Source of the DNA: Saccharopolyspora flava
GTDB lineage: Bacteria; Actinomycetota; Actinomycetes; Mycobacteriales; Pseudonocardiaceae
DNA: 64,000 nt
Direction: 5' to 3'
Assembly: GCF_900116135.1 (NCBI RefSeq)
Contig: NZ_FOZX01000003.1
Coordinates: 434,001-498,000, forward strand
Shown: positions 25,927 to 36,593 of the stretch, one piece after another
Position numbering within the stretch: position 1 is the first letter of the stretch
Layout of the letters: every line of letters begins with the position of its first letter
Translations under genes and position numbers: made by a program
The notes under the pieces: generated by a model
The model's database searches: none
Told to the model about the DNA's origin: nothing
What the model saw: the letters and a program-made list of their open reading frames with translations, nothing else

Positions 25927-26707
25927 GGGTGGTGGTGTCGAGGTGGGTGAGGCCCGTTTCGTCGAGGCGGGCGAGGTAGCAGTCTCGGACCCGGGCGATC
26001 TGATCCGGGGTGAGCTCGTCGAGGGCACCCCGGTAGCCGGAGCCGAGGACGAGGAGCCAGGCGACCTCGGGGGTCATGGTCAACCGGCGCTCGTGGGTGA
26101 CCACGTCCACATCGGACAGACCGAGCCCGCTCAACCAGGGGGCGAAGGTCGTCGGCTGGTTGATCGCGTCGACCGGCCCCCTCGGACGTTCGCCCGGGGG
26201 CTCCACCCCTGTCACCTCGGCGACGGAGAGGGTGAGCTGCCTGCCCGCCGGCTCGACCGCACCGCGGCGCCAGATCGTGAAGGCGACGCGCCCACCGGGC
26301 CGGGCGGCGCCGTTGAGACGCCTCGCCCCGGCCGCCACGTCCGGGAAGAAGAAGATGCCCAGCACCGACTGGACGAGGTCGTAACCCGTGCCTTCCCAAG
26401 CGGTGACGTCGGCCTCGTGCGCGTGCAGCTGCGGCAATCCCGAGACCCGTTCGCGCAGCTCAGCGACCATCGGGCCGGAGATGTCGACGGCGTCGACGTG
26501 ACCCTCGACGTCCACCCGACGGGCGGTGGGGATGGCCGACGCCCCGGTCCCGCAGCAGGCGTCGAGCACCCGCTCGCCGGGCCGGGGGTCGACGAGTTCC
26601 ACGACATCAGCGCCGATGGGCTCCCAGAGGTGACGGCCGAGCGCGGCGAAGTCCGCCGCCGCGGCGTCGAAAGCGTCCCGCGAACCGACCTGACTTCGCC
26701 GCGCCAT
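25901..26707 (-). CDS. Class I SAM-dependent methyltransferase
   Basis: The ATG at 26705-26707 lies six bases after AAGGGGA and gives 268 residues; a GTG two codons upstream is possible. SAM motif I is 'RVLDACCGTGASAIPTARRV' (about residue 47), the acidic loop is 'VDAVDISGPMV', and motif II-like 'YDLVQSVLGIFFFPDV' follows. It resembles UbiE/COQ5-like small-molecule methyltransferases. The substrate is unknown. It lies 13 bp downstream of the bL36 gene on the same strand and could be co-transcribed with it under zinc control. Confidence 0.87.
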   Translation of the reverse strand: MARRSQVGSRDAFDAAAADFAALGRHLWEPIGADVVELVDPRPGERVLDACCGTGASAIPTARRVDVEGHVDAVDISGPMVAELRERVSGLPQLHAHEADVTAWEGTGYDLVQSVLGIFFFPDVAAGARRLNGAARPGGRVAFTIWRRGAVEPAGRQLTLSVAEVTGVEPPGERPRGPVDAINQPTTFAPWLSGLGLSDVDVVTHERRLTMTPEVAWLLVLGSGYRGALDELTPDQIARVRDCYLARLDETGLTHLDTTTLTGLGTTP

Positions 26708-26719
26708 ATCCACTCCCCT

Positions 26720-26842
26720 TCAGCCCTGGCGGGCTTTGTAGCGGGGGTTCTTCTTGTTGATCACGAACGTCTTGCCGTGCCGCCGGATCACCTGGGCGCC
26801 CGGCTTCTGTTTCAACGACCGCAACGACTTGCGCACCTTCAT
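26720..26842 (-). CDS. rpmJ: 50S ribosomal protein bL36, cysteine-free (type B) paralogue
   Basis: The 40-residue protein starts '[20 protein letters not shown]' and ends '[13 protein letters not shown]', the signature of the bL36 form that lacks the zinc-binding C-x2-C-x12-C-x4-H ribbon; it contains no cysteine. Such C-minus paralogues replace the zinc-containing bL36 when zinc is scarce and are repressed by Zur. AAGGAGG lies six bases before the ATG at 26840-26842, and a Zur-like box lies 31 bp upstream, which fits that model. It stands alone, without the other C-minus ribosomal genes often clustered with it. Confidence 0.95.
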   Translation of the reverse strand: MKVRKSLRSLKQKPGAQVIRRHGKTFVINKKNPRYKARQG

Positions 26843-26873
26843 CCCTGACCTCCTTCTCGACGACCACTGTACA

Positions 26874-26894
26874 CGATAATGAAAATCATTATCG
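26874..26894. promoter_or_regulatory. Zur-like operator
   Basis: GATAATGAAAATCATTATC is a perfect inverted repeat (arms 26874-26882 and 26886-26894 including the flanking C/G, centre AAA), unusually AT-rich for this genome. The form matches the TGAAAATNATTNTCA-type boxes bound by the zinc repressor Zur in actinobacteria. It lies 31 bp upstream of the cysteine-free bL36 start, where a bound repressor would block the promoter when zinc is plentiful. Confidence 0.85.
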
Positions 26895-26920
26895 CGTAGA
26901 GGCCAAGGGATGCCCCCGGT

Positions 26921-26954
26921 CCTCGGCAGGGGGCGGTGATGGTCCCTGCCGAGG
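26921..26954 (-). terminator. Stem-loop terminator of the aldo/keto reductase gene
   Basis: Arms CCTCGGCAGGG (26921-26931) and CCCTGCCGAGG (26944-26954) are perfectly complementary over 11 bp with a 12-base loop. It lies 16 bp beyond the stop of the leftward reductase and just before the Zur box, so it would insulate the bL36 gene from read-through. Confidence 0.7.
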
Positions 26955-26970
26955 AGTCGAAGACGGGAGG

Positions 26971-29477
<2,507 letters not shown>

Positions 29478-29756
29478 CCACCGCTCCAGTTCCGCTCGGT
29501 CCTCCCGGCGATCCTGCCTTCGCGAACATCGCGCCGGGAGAACCGGACCCCCGGAGTGATCACCCTCTCCCCCGTTCGGAGCCTTGAAATTCAGCCGTCC
29601 CGTCGAATCCGGAATTGTTCGATCCGATTCTTCGCGGAAATTCCGAACAACCGCAGATCAACGCCCTGAGGAGAATTCGGCAGGAGAATGCCCAGCGGAA
29701 TGTGAGCAGCCGCTTCCACCCCTCCGATGTGCTGTGGCTCTCCGAGATCACTCCTG

Positions 29757-29775
29757 TTAAGTTAGGCTTACCTTT
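29757..29775. promoter_or_regulatory. IdeR/DtxR-like iron box upstream of the siderophore operon
   Basis: TTAAGTTAGGCTTACCTTT matches the DtxR/IdeR consensus TTAGGTTAGGCTAACCTAA at 15 of 19 positions. It lies 55 bp before the GTG of the first siderophore gene in an otherwise gene-free 352-bp gap (29478-29829). IdeR/DtxR binds such sites with Fe2+ and represses siderophore synthesis in iron-replete cells, so the operon is predicted to be induced by iron starvation. Confidence 0.82.
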
Positions 29776-29829
29776 GTTAGCGTTTTCGGTCGTAGCAAGG
29801 CCCTTTCGGTTGTCGATCTGAGGAGAATC

Positions 29830-30813
29830 GTGGCCGTCGACACCCAGACCGAATCCGTCGTCGGGTCGGTTCTCGACTGCGTGGGAAACACGCCCGCCGT
29901 CGTGCTGAACCGGCTCTTCCCCCAATCCGATGTCGAGGTGATCGCCAAACTCGAGCTGATGAACCCCGGCGGGAGCATGAAGGACCGGTCCGCGCGCCAC
30001 ATCGTCGAATCCGGATTGCGCAACGGGTCCATTCGGCGCGGCAGCCACCTGGTCGAGTCCAGCTCCGGCAACTTCGGGATCGCGCTGGCGATCGCCGCGC
30101 GGCTCCACGGGCTGCGCTTCACCTGCGTGCTCGACCCCAAGGCCGCGCGCGCCAACGTCGCCATCCTGCGGCACCTGGGGGCCGAGGTGGAGGTCGTCGA
30201 CCAGCCCGACGAGACCGGCGGCTACCTGCACACCCGCATCCGCCGGGTCCGCGAGATCGTGGCCGGCTCGCCCGGTGCGATCTGGATCAACCAGTACGCC
30301 AACGACCGCAACTGGCAGGCCCACTACCACGGCACCGGCGACGAGCTGAGCCGTCAGCTCCCCGAGGCCCCGTCGTACCTGTTCGGGGCGGTCAGCACCA
30401 CCGGCAGTCTGCTGGGCTGCTCCCGCCGCTTGCGGGAGAACTTCCCGGACCTGCGGGTCATCGCGGTCGACGCCGTCGGATCGGTGATCTTCGGCGGGCC
30501 GCCCGGGCAGCGCGACGTGCCGGGCATCGGGGCCAGCCGGGTGCCCGAGCTGTTCAGCCCGGCCGAGATCGACGACGTGGTGCACGTCAACGACTTCGAG
30601 GCCGCCGTGGGCTGCCGGGAACTGCTGGCCACCGAAGGCATCTTCGCCGGCGGCTCCACCGGAGCCGTCGTCGCGGCGATGCAGCGCACCCTGCCGCGGC
30701 TACCCCGCCCGTGCCGGGCGGTGGCCGTCTTCCCCGATCGCGGGGACCGCTACCTCGACCTGATCTACGACGACGACTGGTTCGACGCGGCCCGGCAGCG
30801 CTGCGCGAACTGA
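29830..30813 (+). CDS. sbnA: 2,3-diaminopropionate biosynthesis protein SbnA (PLP-dependent ACEGA synthase)
   Basis: The 327-residue protein belongs to the cysteine synthase fold of PLP enzymes: Lys51 in 'MNPGGSMKDRSARH' would bind PLP, and 'ESSSGNFGIALA' (77-86) binds the substrate. In staphylococci SbnA joins O-phospho-L-serine and L-glutamate to N-(1-amino-1-carboxyl-2-ethyl)-glutamate (ACEGA). Assignment as SbnA rather than cysteine synthase rests mainly on its place directly before sbnB and three IucA/IucC genes. GTG start with AGGAG five bases upstream; the iron box lies 55 bp before it. First gene of the operon. Confidence 0.9.
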   Translation: MAVDTQTESVVGSVLDCVGNTPAVVLNRLFPQSDVEVIAKLELMNPGGSMKDRSARHIVESGLRNGSIRRGSHLVESSSGNFGIALAIAARLHGLRFTCVLDPKAARANVAILRHLGAEVEVVDQPDETGGYLHTRIRRVREIVAGSPGAIWINQYANDRNWQAHYHGTGDELSRQLPEAPSYLFGAVSTTGSLLGCSRRLRENFPDLRVIAVDAVGSVIFGGPPGQRDVPGIGASRVPELFSPAEIDDVVHVNDFEAAVGCRELLATEGIFAGGSTGAVVAAMQRTLPRLPRPCRAVAVFPDRGDRYLDLIYDDDWFDAARQRCAN

Positions 30814-30842
30814 CGACAACACCTCTACCAGAAGGAGAACCA

Positions 30843-31862
30843 GTGTCCTCTGAGGACTCACCGCAGATGCTCTACCTGAGCCGCAGCGACATCGCCGCCG
30901 TCGGCGGTGACGCCGCCGAGCTCTACGTCGACGCCCTCAACGCCGGTCTGATCGCGCACGCCGAGGGCAAGACCGTGCAGCCGCTCAAGCCGTACCTGCG
31001 GGTGGCGGGCAAGCAGGGCCACATCGCCGACCGGATCATCGCGATGCCCGCGCACGTCGGCGACCCCGGCTTGTCCGGCATCAAGTGGATCGGCAGCAAG
31101 CACGACAACCCGGCCGAGCGCGGACGGGAGCGCGCCAGCGCCGTCATCGTGCTCAACGACCCGGCCAGCAACTACCCGGTGGCGGTGCTCGAAGGCAGCC
31201 TGATCAGCGCGTGGCGGACCGCGGGCGTGACCTGCCTGGCCGCCCGGCACCTGGCGCGGGAGGGCTTCACCGACGTCGCGCTGGTGGGCTGCGGCGTCAT
31301 CGGCAGCACTCAGATCACCGCGCTGCTGCAGCAGTTCGGCTCGATCGAGCGGGTCCACCTGCACGACCAGAGGCCGGAGGCGGCGCGGGCGCTGGCCGAC
31401 CGCGTCGGCCGCGAGCACCCGTCGGTCGAGGCGCGCGTCGCGGAGACCGCCGAGGACGCCGTGCGGGCCGGTGACCTGGTGGTCCCGTGCACCGTCACCA
31501 GCGAGCCCTACATCGCCTTCGACTGGCTCAAGCGCGGTGCGCTGCTGTGCAACGTGTCCATCATGGACGTGCACAAGGAGGTCTTCCTCAAGGCCGACAA
31601 GGTCGTCGTGGACGACTGGGAGCAGAGCAACCGCGAGAAGAAGATCATCAACCAGCTGGTGCTGGAGGGCTCGTTCTCCCGCGGGCAGCTGCACGCCGAG
31701 CTCGGCGAGATCCTCGCGGGCGCTCGGCCCGGCCGCACCGAGGACGACGAGATCATCGTGCTCAACCCGATGGGCATGGCCGTGGAGGACATCGCCTGCG
31801 CCGGCGCGGTCTACGAGCGCGCCCGCGAGCGGGGCGTCGGCACCTGGCTGGACCTGTACTGA
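30843..31862 (+). CDS. sbnB: 2,3-diaminopropionate biosynthesis protein SbnB (ornithine cyclodeaminase-like)
   Basis: The GTG at 30843 follows AAGGAG and gives 339 residues. It has the ornithine cyclodeaminase/mu-crystallin fold: 'DRIIAMPAHVGDPGLSGIKW' substrate region and the NAD-binding motif 'VALVGCGVIGSTQI' near residue 145. SbnB oxidatively splits ACEGA into L-2,3-diaminopropionate and 2-oxoglutarate with NAD+, supplying the diamine for the siderophore. Its stop TGA shares one base with the ATG of the next gene. Confidence 0.92.
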   Translation: MSSEDSPQMLYLSRSDIAAVGGDAAELYVDALNAGLIAHAEGKTVQPLKPYLRVAGKQGHIADRIIAMPAHVGDPGLSGIKWIGSKHDNPAERGRERASAVIVLNDPASNYPVAVLEGSLISAWRTAGVTCLAARHLAREGFTDVALVGCGVIGSTQITALLQQFGSIERVHLHDQRPEAARALADRVGREHPSVEARVAETAEDAVRAGDLVVPCTVTSEPYIAFDWLKRGALLCNVSIMDVHKEVFLKADKVVVDDWEQSNREKKIINQLVLEGSFSRGQLHAELGEILAGARPGRTEDDEIIVLNPMGMAVEDIACAGAVYERARERGVGTWLDLY

Positions 31863-33499
31863 TGCGGGTGGGATCGGCCGAGCTGGTCATGCGGGACCTC
31901 GTCGACGTGCTGCTGCAGGAGGAGCTGGTCGAGCTCACCGGCGACGCGGGCCGGGCCGTCCTGCGCACGTCCGCCGGAGAGGTGAGGGTGCCCGTCCGGC
32001 CCGGCGGCGCGCTGCAGCGCTACCGCTACGACACCGGTCCGGTCCTGCTCGACGGCACGCGGCCGCTGACCCCGGCCGAGCTGCTCGCCGCGGTGCGCGA
32101 GGACTCGGCCGCGGTCGCCGCCGACCTGCGGGCCGCGGTCGAGCACACCGAGGTGCTGCGCGGGCAGCGCTCAGCCCTCGACCTCACCCCGACCGGCGGG
32201 ATGCTAGCCGGTGAGCGGCTGGCCGCCACCCGCAACCGCCCGTTCCACCCCACGGCGCGGGCGGCGGCCGGGTGGTCGGCCGAGGAGGTCGCGCGCTACG
32301 GGCCGATGCGGGCCGAACCGCTGGGGCTGGACTGGGTCGCGGTGCGCCGCGACCGGCTCGTCCACGGCGGCGACCCGCTGTCGCAGCGCCTGGCCGAACT
32401 GGTCCTCTCCCCCGCCGAGCTGCGCTCGCTCGGCGCGATCGGCGACGACCTCCAGGCGATCCCGGTGCACCCGTGGCAGTTCCAGCACGTGCTGGGTGGG
32501 TGCTTCGCCGACGAGCTGGCCGACGGATCGGTGGTGCCGCTGGCGCGCGAGCTCGGCGGGTTCCACCCGACGTCGTCGCTGCGCACGCTGACCACCTCGC
32601 CGGAGTCCTCCCGGCACGTCAAGCTGCCGCTGGGGGTGGCGACGCTGGGCGCCACCCGGCTGCTACCGCCGCGCTACCTGGCCAACGCCGAGCGGGCGCA
32701 GCGCTGCATGACCGAGGTCCTCGACCGGGATCCGGCGCTGGGCGAGCGGGTCGCGCTGTGCGACGAGCGGGTGTGGGCGGGGTGGCACGACCCGGACGAT
32801 CCCTTCGGCGACCGGCCCGGCCAGCTCGCCGCGCAGGTGCGGATCTACCCCGAGCTCGACGGGCTGGTGCTGCCGATGGCGGCGCTGGCCGCGCACGAGT
32901 GGGACGTGCTGGGGCCGGTGATCTCGGAGCGCTTCGACCCGCTGTCGTTCTTCGGGGACCTGGCGCGCTCGTTCTGCGAGGTCGCCTTCGGGTTCCTGAG
33001 CCGGGGCGTGCTGCCGGAGCTGCACGGTCAGAACGTGGTGGTGCAACTGCGCGGCGGCCGGGTGCGGCGGTTCGTGCTGCGCGATCACGACACGCTGCGG
33101 CTGTTCGGCGAGTGGATGCGGCTCGCGGGCACGCCCGATCCGGAGTACGTCATCAAACCCGGTGCGCCGCAGTCGCTTCGGCTCGACTCGGCGGAGTCGC
33201 TGGTGGGGTATCTGCAGACGCTCGGTTTTCAGGTGAACCTGCACGGCATCGCCGACGCGCTGCGTCGTCACTTCGGTCTGGACGAGCGGGAGCTGTGGAA
33301 CCTGGTGCGGGAGACCGTGATCGAGCACCTGCCCGCCCAGCCCGCACCGGTGCGGGCGGTTCTGCGCGATCGGCTGCTGCGGGCCGGGACGTGGCCGAGC
33401 CGCCGGGTCCTGGAACCGCTGCTGCGGCAAGGCGCCTCCTCCGGCGTGAGCATGCCCGCCGGGACCGGGACGGTGCCGAACCCGCTGGTGGAGGCGTGA
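31862..33499 (+). CDS. sbnC: IucA/IucC-family NIS siderophore synthetase (SbnC position)
   Basis: This 545-residue NRPS-independent siderophore synthetase has the family motifs: 'RNRPFHPTARAAAG' near 125, 'IPVHPWQFQHVLGG' near 201, 'FHPTSSLRTLTT' near 236, 'ELHGQNVVVQLRGG' near 390 and 'LRDHDTLRLFGEW' near 408. The enzymes adenylate a carboxylate of citrate or a citryl intermediate and condense it with an amine. By position it matches SbnC, which acts late in staphyloferrin B assembly. No start-site ambiguity: ATG at 31862 directly follows sbnB. It overlaps the next gene by one base. Confidence 0.92.
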   Translation: MRVGSAELVMRDLVDVLLQEELVELTGDAGRAVLRTSAGEVRVPVRPGGALQRYRYDTGPVLLDGTRPLTPAELLAAVREDSAAVAADLRAAVEHTEVLRGQRSALDLTPTGGMLAGERLAATRNRPFHPTARAAAGWSAEEVARYGPMRAEPLGLDWVAVRRDRLVHGGDPLSQRLAELVLSPAELRSLGAIGDDLQAIPVHPWQFQHVLGGCFADELADGSVVPLARELGGFHPTSSLRTLTTSPESSRHVKLPLGVATLGATRLLPPRYLANAERAQRCMTEVLDRDPALGERVALCDERVWAGWHDPDDPFGDRPGQLAAQVRIYPELDGLVLPMAALAAHEWDVLGPVISERFDPLSFFGDLARSFCEVAFGFLSRGVLPELHGQNVVVQLRGGRVRRFVLRDHDTLRLFGEWMRLAGTPDPEYVIKPGAPQSLRLDSAESLVGYLQTLGFQVNLHGIADALRRHFGLDERELWNLVRETVIEHLPAQPAPVRAVLRDRLLRAGTWPSRRVLEPLLRQGASSGVSMPAGTGTVPNPLVEA

Positions 33500-34722
33500 T
33501 GCGGGGACGGACCTATCCGGTGCTGTGCCTGGGGCAGTTCGCGGCGACGGCGGGGCTGACGATCGTGGTGCCGCTGCTGCCGTTCTACCTGGCCGGGATC
33601 GGCACGCCGCGCGGCGAGATCCCCTGGTGGACGGCGGTGTCGGTGGCGGCTCCGGCGGTGGTGCAGCTGGTCAGCGGGCCGCTGTGGGGCTGGGTCGGCG
33701 ACCGGTTCGGGCACAAGGCGATGGTGGTGCGCGCGCACGCCGGACTGGGCCTGGCGATCGCGCTCATGGCGGTGGCCGACACCCCGGAGGAGTTCCTGGG
33801 GTGCCGGTTGCTGCAGGGCGCGTGCGGCGGGGTGGTCAGCGCGACCGCCTCGTACGCGAGCGCGGCCGCCTCCACCGACCGGCGCGGCCGGGCGCTCGGG
33901 ATGCTGTTCGCCGCCACCGCGGCGGGGTCCCTGCTGGGGCCGCTGGTGGGTGGTCTGCTGGCCACCCGGCTCGGGTTCGCGCCGCTGTTCGCGGCGGTGG
34001 CCGGGATGCTCGCGATCTCCAGCGCGCTGGCTGCGGTGTCGCTGGCCGAGGCGCACGCGCACGCGCGCGAACGGCATTCGCCGCGCGCGATCGCCGCGCT
34101 GCTGCTGCGTCGCCGGGAGACCCGGTGGATGCTGCTGGCCGGGTTCGCCGCGCAGGCCGCGATCTACGCGCTGGTGGTGGTGTTCGCGCCGCAGGTCGAG
34201 CGGATCTCGGGCTCGGTCGCCGCCGCCACGACGTGGGTCGGCGTGCTGCAGGCGGTGACGTGGGCGGCGTCGTGCGTCGGAAGTCCCTGGTGGGGGCGTC
34301 GCAACGACCGCGGGTCCGCGCAGCTCGGGTTCGCGGTGGCCGCGGCGTGCTGCGCGGTCGCGGTGGCGCTGCAGGGCGTCGTGCCGGTGGAGCTGCTGCT
34401 GCCGCTGCGGGTGGCGCAGGGCTTCTGCTTCGCGGCGTTGCTGCAGTCGGTGCTGCACGTCAGCTCCCGGCACGCCCCGGAACGAGGCTCGGGCACGGCG
34501 TTCGGCTTCAGCACCGGCGTCCTGGACCTCGGCCAGGTCTTCGGACCGCTCGCCGGTGCCGCCCTGGCGGTCCTGCTGCCACCGTCGGTGGTGTTCGCGC
34601 TCATCGGCGCGATGCTCGGTACCGCCGCGCTGCTGGCCGTCGCGGGCCGCGCGAAACCGGAGGTTTCCGCAGGAACCTCACCCCACGACCCGGTTGGAAC
34701 TCACGAGAAGGTGTTGCGGTGA
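33499..34722 (+). CDS. sbnD: MFS transporter, probable siderophore exporter (SbnD position)
   Basis: The 407-residue protein has about 12 membrane segments and MFS motif A ('GWVGDRFGHKAMVVRAHAG'). It opens 'VLCLGQFAATAGLTIVVPLL', like DHA1 antiporters. In staphylococci SbnD occupies the same slot between sbnC and sbnE and exports staphyloferrin B, so the same role is inferred. Start ATG 33499 overlaps the previous stop, and its own stop overlaps the next GTG (GTGA, 34719-34722), so translation is coupled. Confidence 0.9.
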   Translation: MRGRTYPVLCLGQFAATAGLTIVVPLLPFYLAGIGTPRGEIPWWTAVSVAAPAVVQLVSGPLWGWVGDRFGHKAMVVRAHAGLGLAIALMAVADTPEEFLGCRLLQGACGGVVSATASYASAAASTDRRGRALGMLFAATAAGSLLGPLVGGLLATRLGFAPLFAAVAGMLAISSALAAVSLAEAHAHARERHSPRAIAALLLRRRETRWMLLAGFAAQAAIYALVVVFAPQVERISGSVAAATTWVGVLQAVTWAASCVGSPWWGRRNDRGSAQLGFAVAAACCAVAVALQGVVPVELLLPLRVAQGFCFAALLQSVLHVSSRHAPERGSGTAFGFSTGVLDLGQVFGPLAGAALAVLLPPSVVFALIGAMLGTAALLAVAGRAKPEVSAGTSPHDPVGTHEKVLR

Positions 34723-36593
34723 ACGAGGAAGCGGCACGCGCGGCAACGCGCCAACGCCTGCTGAACGCGATCGTCAGAGAGCTGGAGTGCGAACGCACCC
34801 CCCACACCCTCCACATCCCCCTCCGTTCCCGGGGGAACGAAGTTTTCATGAAAACTGCGCACCCCCACGACCCGGAACCGAGGGAAGTTTTCATGAAAAC
34901 TGCACCACCCCGGGGTTCGGGACCAGACGCAGTTTTCATGAAAACTGCGTCCTCCCCGGACCCCGGACCAGGGGGTTCACCTGCGGAGATCGCATCTCGC
35001 CCGGGTTCGGAGGTGGGGGAAGTTTTCATGAAAACTTCGTCGTCCCTGGTCACGGGACCGGGGGAGGTTTTCATGAAAACTGCGGATTCCCCGGACACCG
35101 GACCGAGGGAGGGGTCCGGGGAGACCTCGTCGGTTCTGGTGGTGGGGGTTCGGGTTTGGTCTGCTGCCGGGCATCACGTCTTCCGGGACGAGGTGGTGCT
35201 GGACGGGGTGGTGTTGGGGCACGAGGAGTTCGTGTCCGTGGTGGCTCGGGAGTTGGGCTTGCGGTGCGGAGTGGATGAGGGGGTTGTGGAGCGGTTCCGG
35301 CGGCAGGTCGGGAACAGCGTGGCGCGGTCGGCGCGCTACCTGGATCGGGACCGTCGCCCGGAAGCGGCCACACCGCAGGAGGTCACCCGGCAGGCGGAGC
35401 AGTCGTTGTTGCTCGGTCACCCGTTCCACCCGACTCCGAAGAGCGCGGAGGGCATCAGCGACGAGGACCTGGAGCGCTACGCCCCGGAGCTCAGGGCGTC
35501 GTTCCGGCTGCACCACTGGGCCGTGAGTCCCGAGCTGCTGGTCGAGGACCGGGTGTGCGACGGGCCGTGGTTGCCCGGCGAGCCGGAGTCGGTGCTGCCC
35601 GTGCACCCGTGGCAGGACCGCTACCTGCGGGAACAGCCCCGGGTGCGGGAACTGGTCGCGGCCGGGGCGCTGACCCCGCTGGGTCCGGTGGGCGCCGAGG
35701 TGTACGCGACCTCGTCGGTGCGGACGGTGTGCGATCCGGACTTCCCGACGTCGTGGAAGCTGCCGCTGCACGTGCGCATCACCAACTTCGTGCGCAACAA
35801 CCCCGTCGAGCACCTGCGCCGCGCCGCCGACGCCGGACGACTCGTCTCCGCGCTCGAAAAGCACTGGGACCACAACGGTTTCGAGGTCCTCGTCGAGTCG
35901 GGTTACCGCACTCTCGACCCGGGGGAGGTCGGTGACCTCGCGTCGGACTTCGGGGTGCTGTTCCGCCGGAACCCGTTCCCCGGCACCGACCTCGCCCCGC
36001 GGGTGCTCGCCGCGCTGCTGGAGGAACGACCCGGCGAACGCCCGGCGCTGATCGACCTGGTCGAGCAGGCCGGTCCGCTCACCGCCGAGCACACCGCCGC
36101 GTGGCTGGAGCGCTACCTGCGGATCTCGCTGGCACCGCTGCTGGCGATCTTCACCGAGGACGGCGTCGGGTTCGAGGCCCACGTGCAGAACAGCCTGCTG
36201 CACACCGAGAACGGCTGGCCGAGCCGCTTCTGGGTGCGCGACATGGAGGGCACCAGCGCCGACCGGGACCGCGTCCCCGACGGCGTGCTGAGTCCGGACA
36301 GCCCGGTGCTCTACGACGACGCGGAGGCATGGCTGCGGCTGCGCTACCACCTGGTCACCAACCACCTCGGCCACCTGGTCGCGGTGCTCGGCCGGTGGAG
36401 CCCGGCCGGCGAACGGCGGCTGTGGCCGGTGGTGCGCGAGTTCCTGGGCGGCCTGCCCGGGCGCTACGCGGCCGAGCTGCGCGAGGCGCCGACGCTGCCC
36501 GCCAAGGCGAACCTGCTCAGCCGCTTCGCCGAGCGCGGCGAGAGCCCGCTCTACGTCGACATCCCCAACCCGATCCGAGAGGTGACCCGATGA
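34719..36593 (+). CDS. sbnE: IucA/IucC-family NIS synthetase with in-frame 15-residue repeat array (SbnE position)
   Basis: The GTG at 34719 gives 624 residues. Residues 1-40 ('EEAARAATRQRLLNAIVREL') and from about 135 onward belong to the synthetase; residues 41-130 are a repeat array not expected in the family. Catalytic motifs are intact: 'HPFHPTPKSAEGI', 'LPVHPWQDRYLREQPRVREL' near 294, 'SSVRTVCDPDFPTSWKLPLH', 'FEAHVQNSLL' near 487, 'FWVRDMEGTS'. By position it matches SbnE, which joins L-DAP to citrate in the first condensation. The frame stays open through the array, and ATGA couples it to the next gene, so the enzyme is probably still made. Confidence 0.9.
   Translation: MNEEAARAATRQRLLNAIVRELECERTPHTLHIPLRSRGNEVFMKTAHPHDPEPREVFMKTAPPRGSGPDAVFMKTASSPDPGPGGSPAEIASRPGSEVGEVFMKTSSSLVTGPGEVFMKTADSPDTGPREGSGETSSVLVVGVRVWSAAGHHVFRDEVVLDGVVLGHEEFVSVVARELGLRCGVDEGVVERFRRQVGNSVARSARYLDRDRRPEAATPQEVTRQAEQSLLLGHPFHPTPKSAEGISDEDLERYAPELRASFRLHHWAVSPELLVEDRVCDGPWLPGEPESVLPVHPWQDRYLREQPRVRELVAAGALTPLGPVGAEVYATSSVRTVCDPDFPTSWKLPLHVRITNFVRNNPVEHLRRAADAGRLVSALEKHWDHNGFEVLVESGYRTLDPGEVGDLASDFGVLFRRNPFPGTDLAPRVLAALLEERPGERPALIDLVEQAGPLTAEHTAAWLERYLRISLAPLLAIFTEDGVGFEAHVQNSLLHTENGWPSRFWVRDMEGTSADRDRVPDGVLSPDSPVLYDDAEAWLRLRYHLVTNHLGHLVAVLGRWSPAGERRLWPVVREFLGGLPGRYAAELREAPTLPAKANLLSRFAERGESPLYVDIPNPIREVTR
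34839..35108 (+). repeat. Six tandem 45-bp (15-codon) repeats inside the sbnE-like gene
   Basis: Units start at 34839, 34884, 34929, 34974, 35019 and 35064, exactly 45 bp apart and in frame. Five contain AGTTTTCATGAAAACT or a one-base variant, a 16-bp palindrome, encoding E/A-V-F-M-K-T; the fourth (34974-35018) has lost it. The rest of each unit is a G/C-rich spacer encoding Pro/Gly/Asp residues, consensus EVFMKTAxxPDxGPx. The palindrome is the core of the intergenic hairpins at 9395 and 15909. The array replaces or extends a loop after residue 40 of the synthetase. Confidence 0.92.

Noticed and set aside
34839-35108. CRISPR-like array (16-bp palindromic repeat, ~29-bp spacers)
   Set aside because: The spacers are similar to each other and in frame with the coding sequence, the period is a multiple of three, and there are no cas genes. 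It is an intragenic minisatellite.
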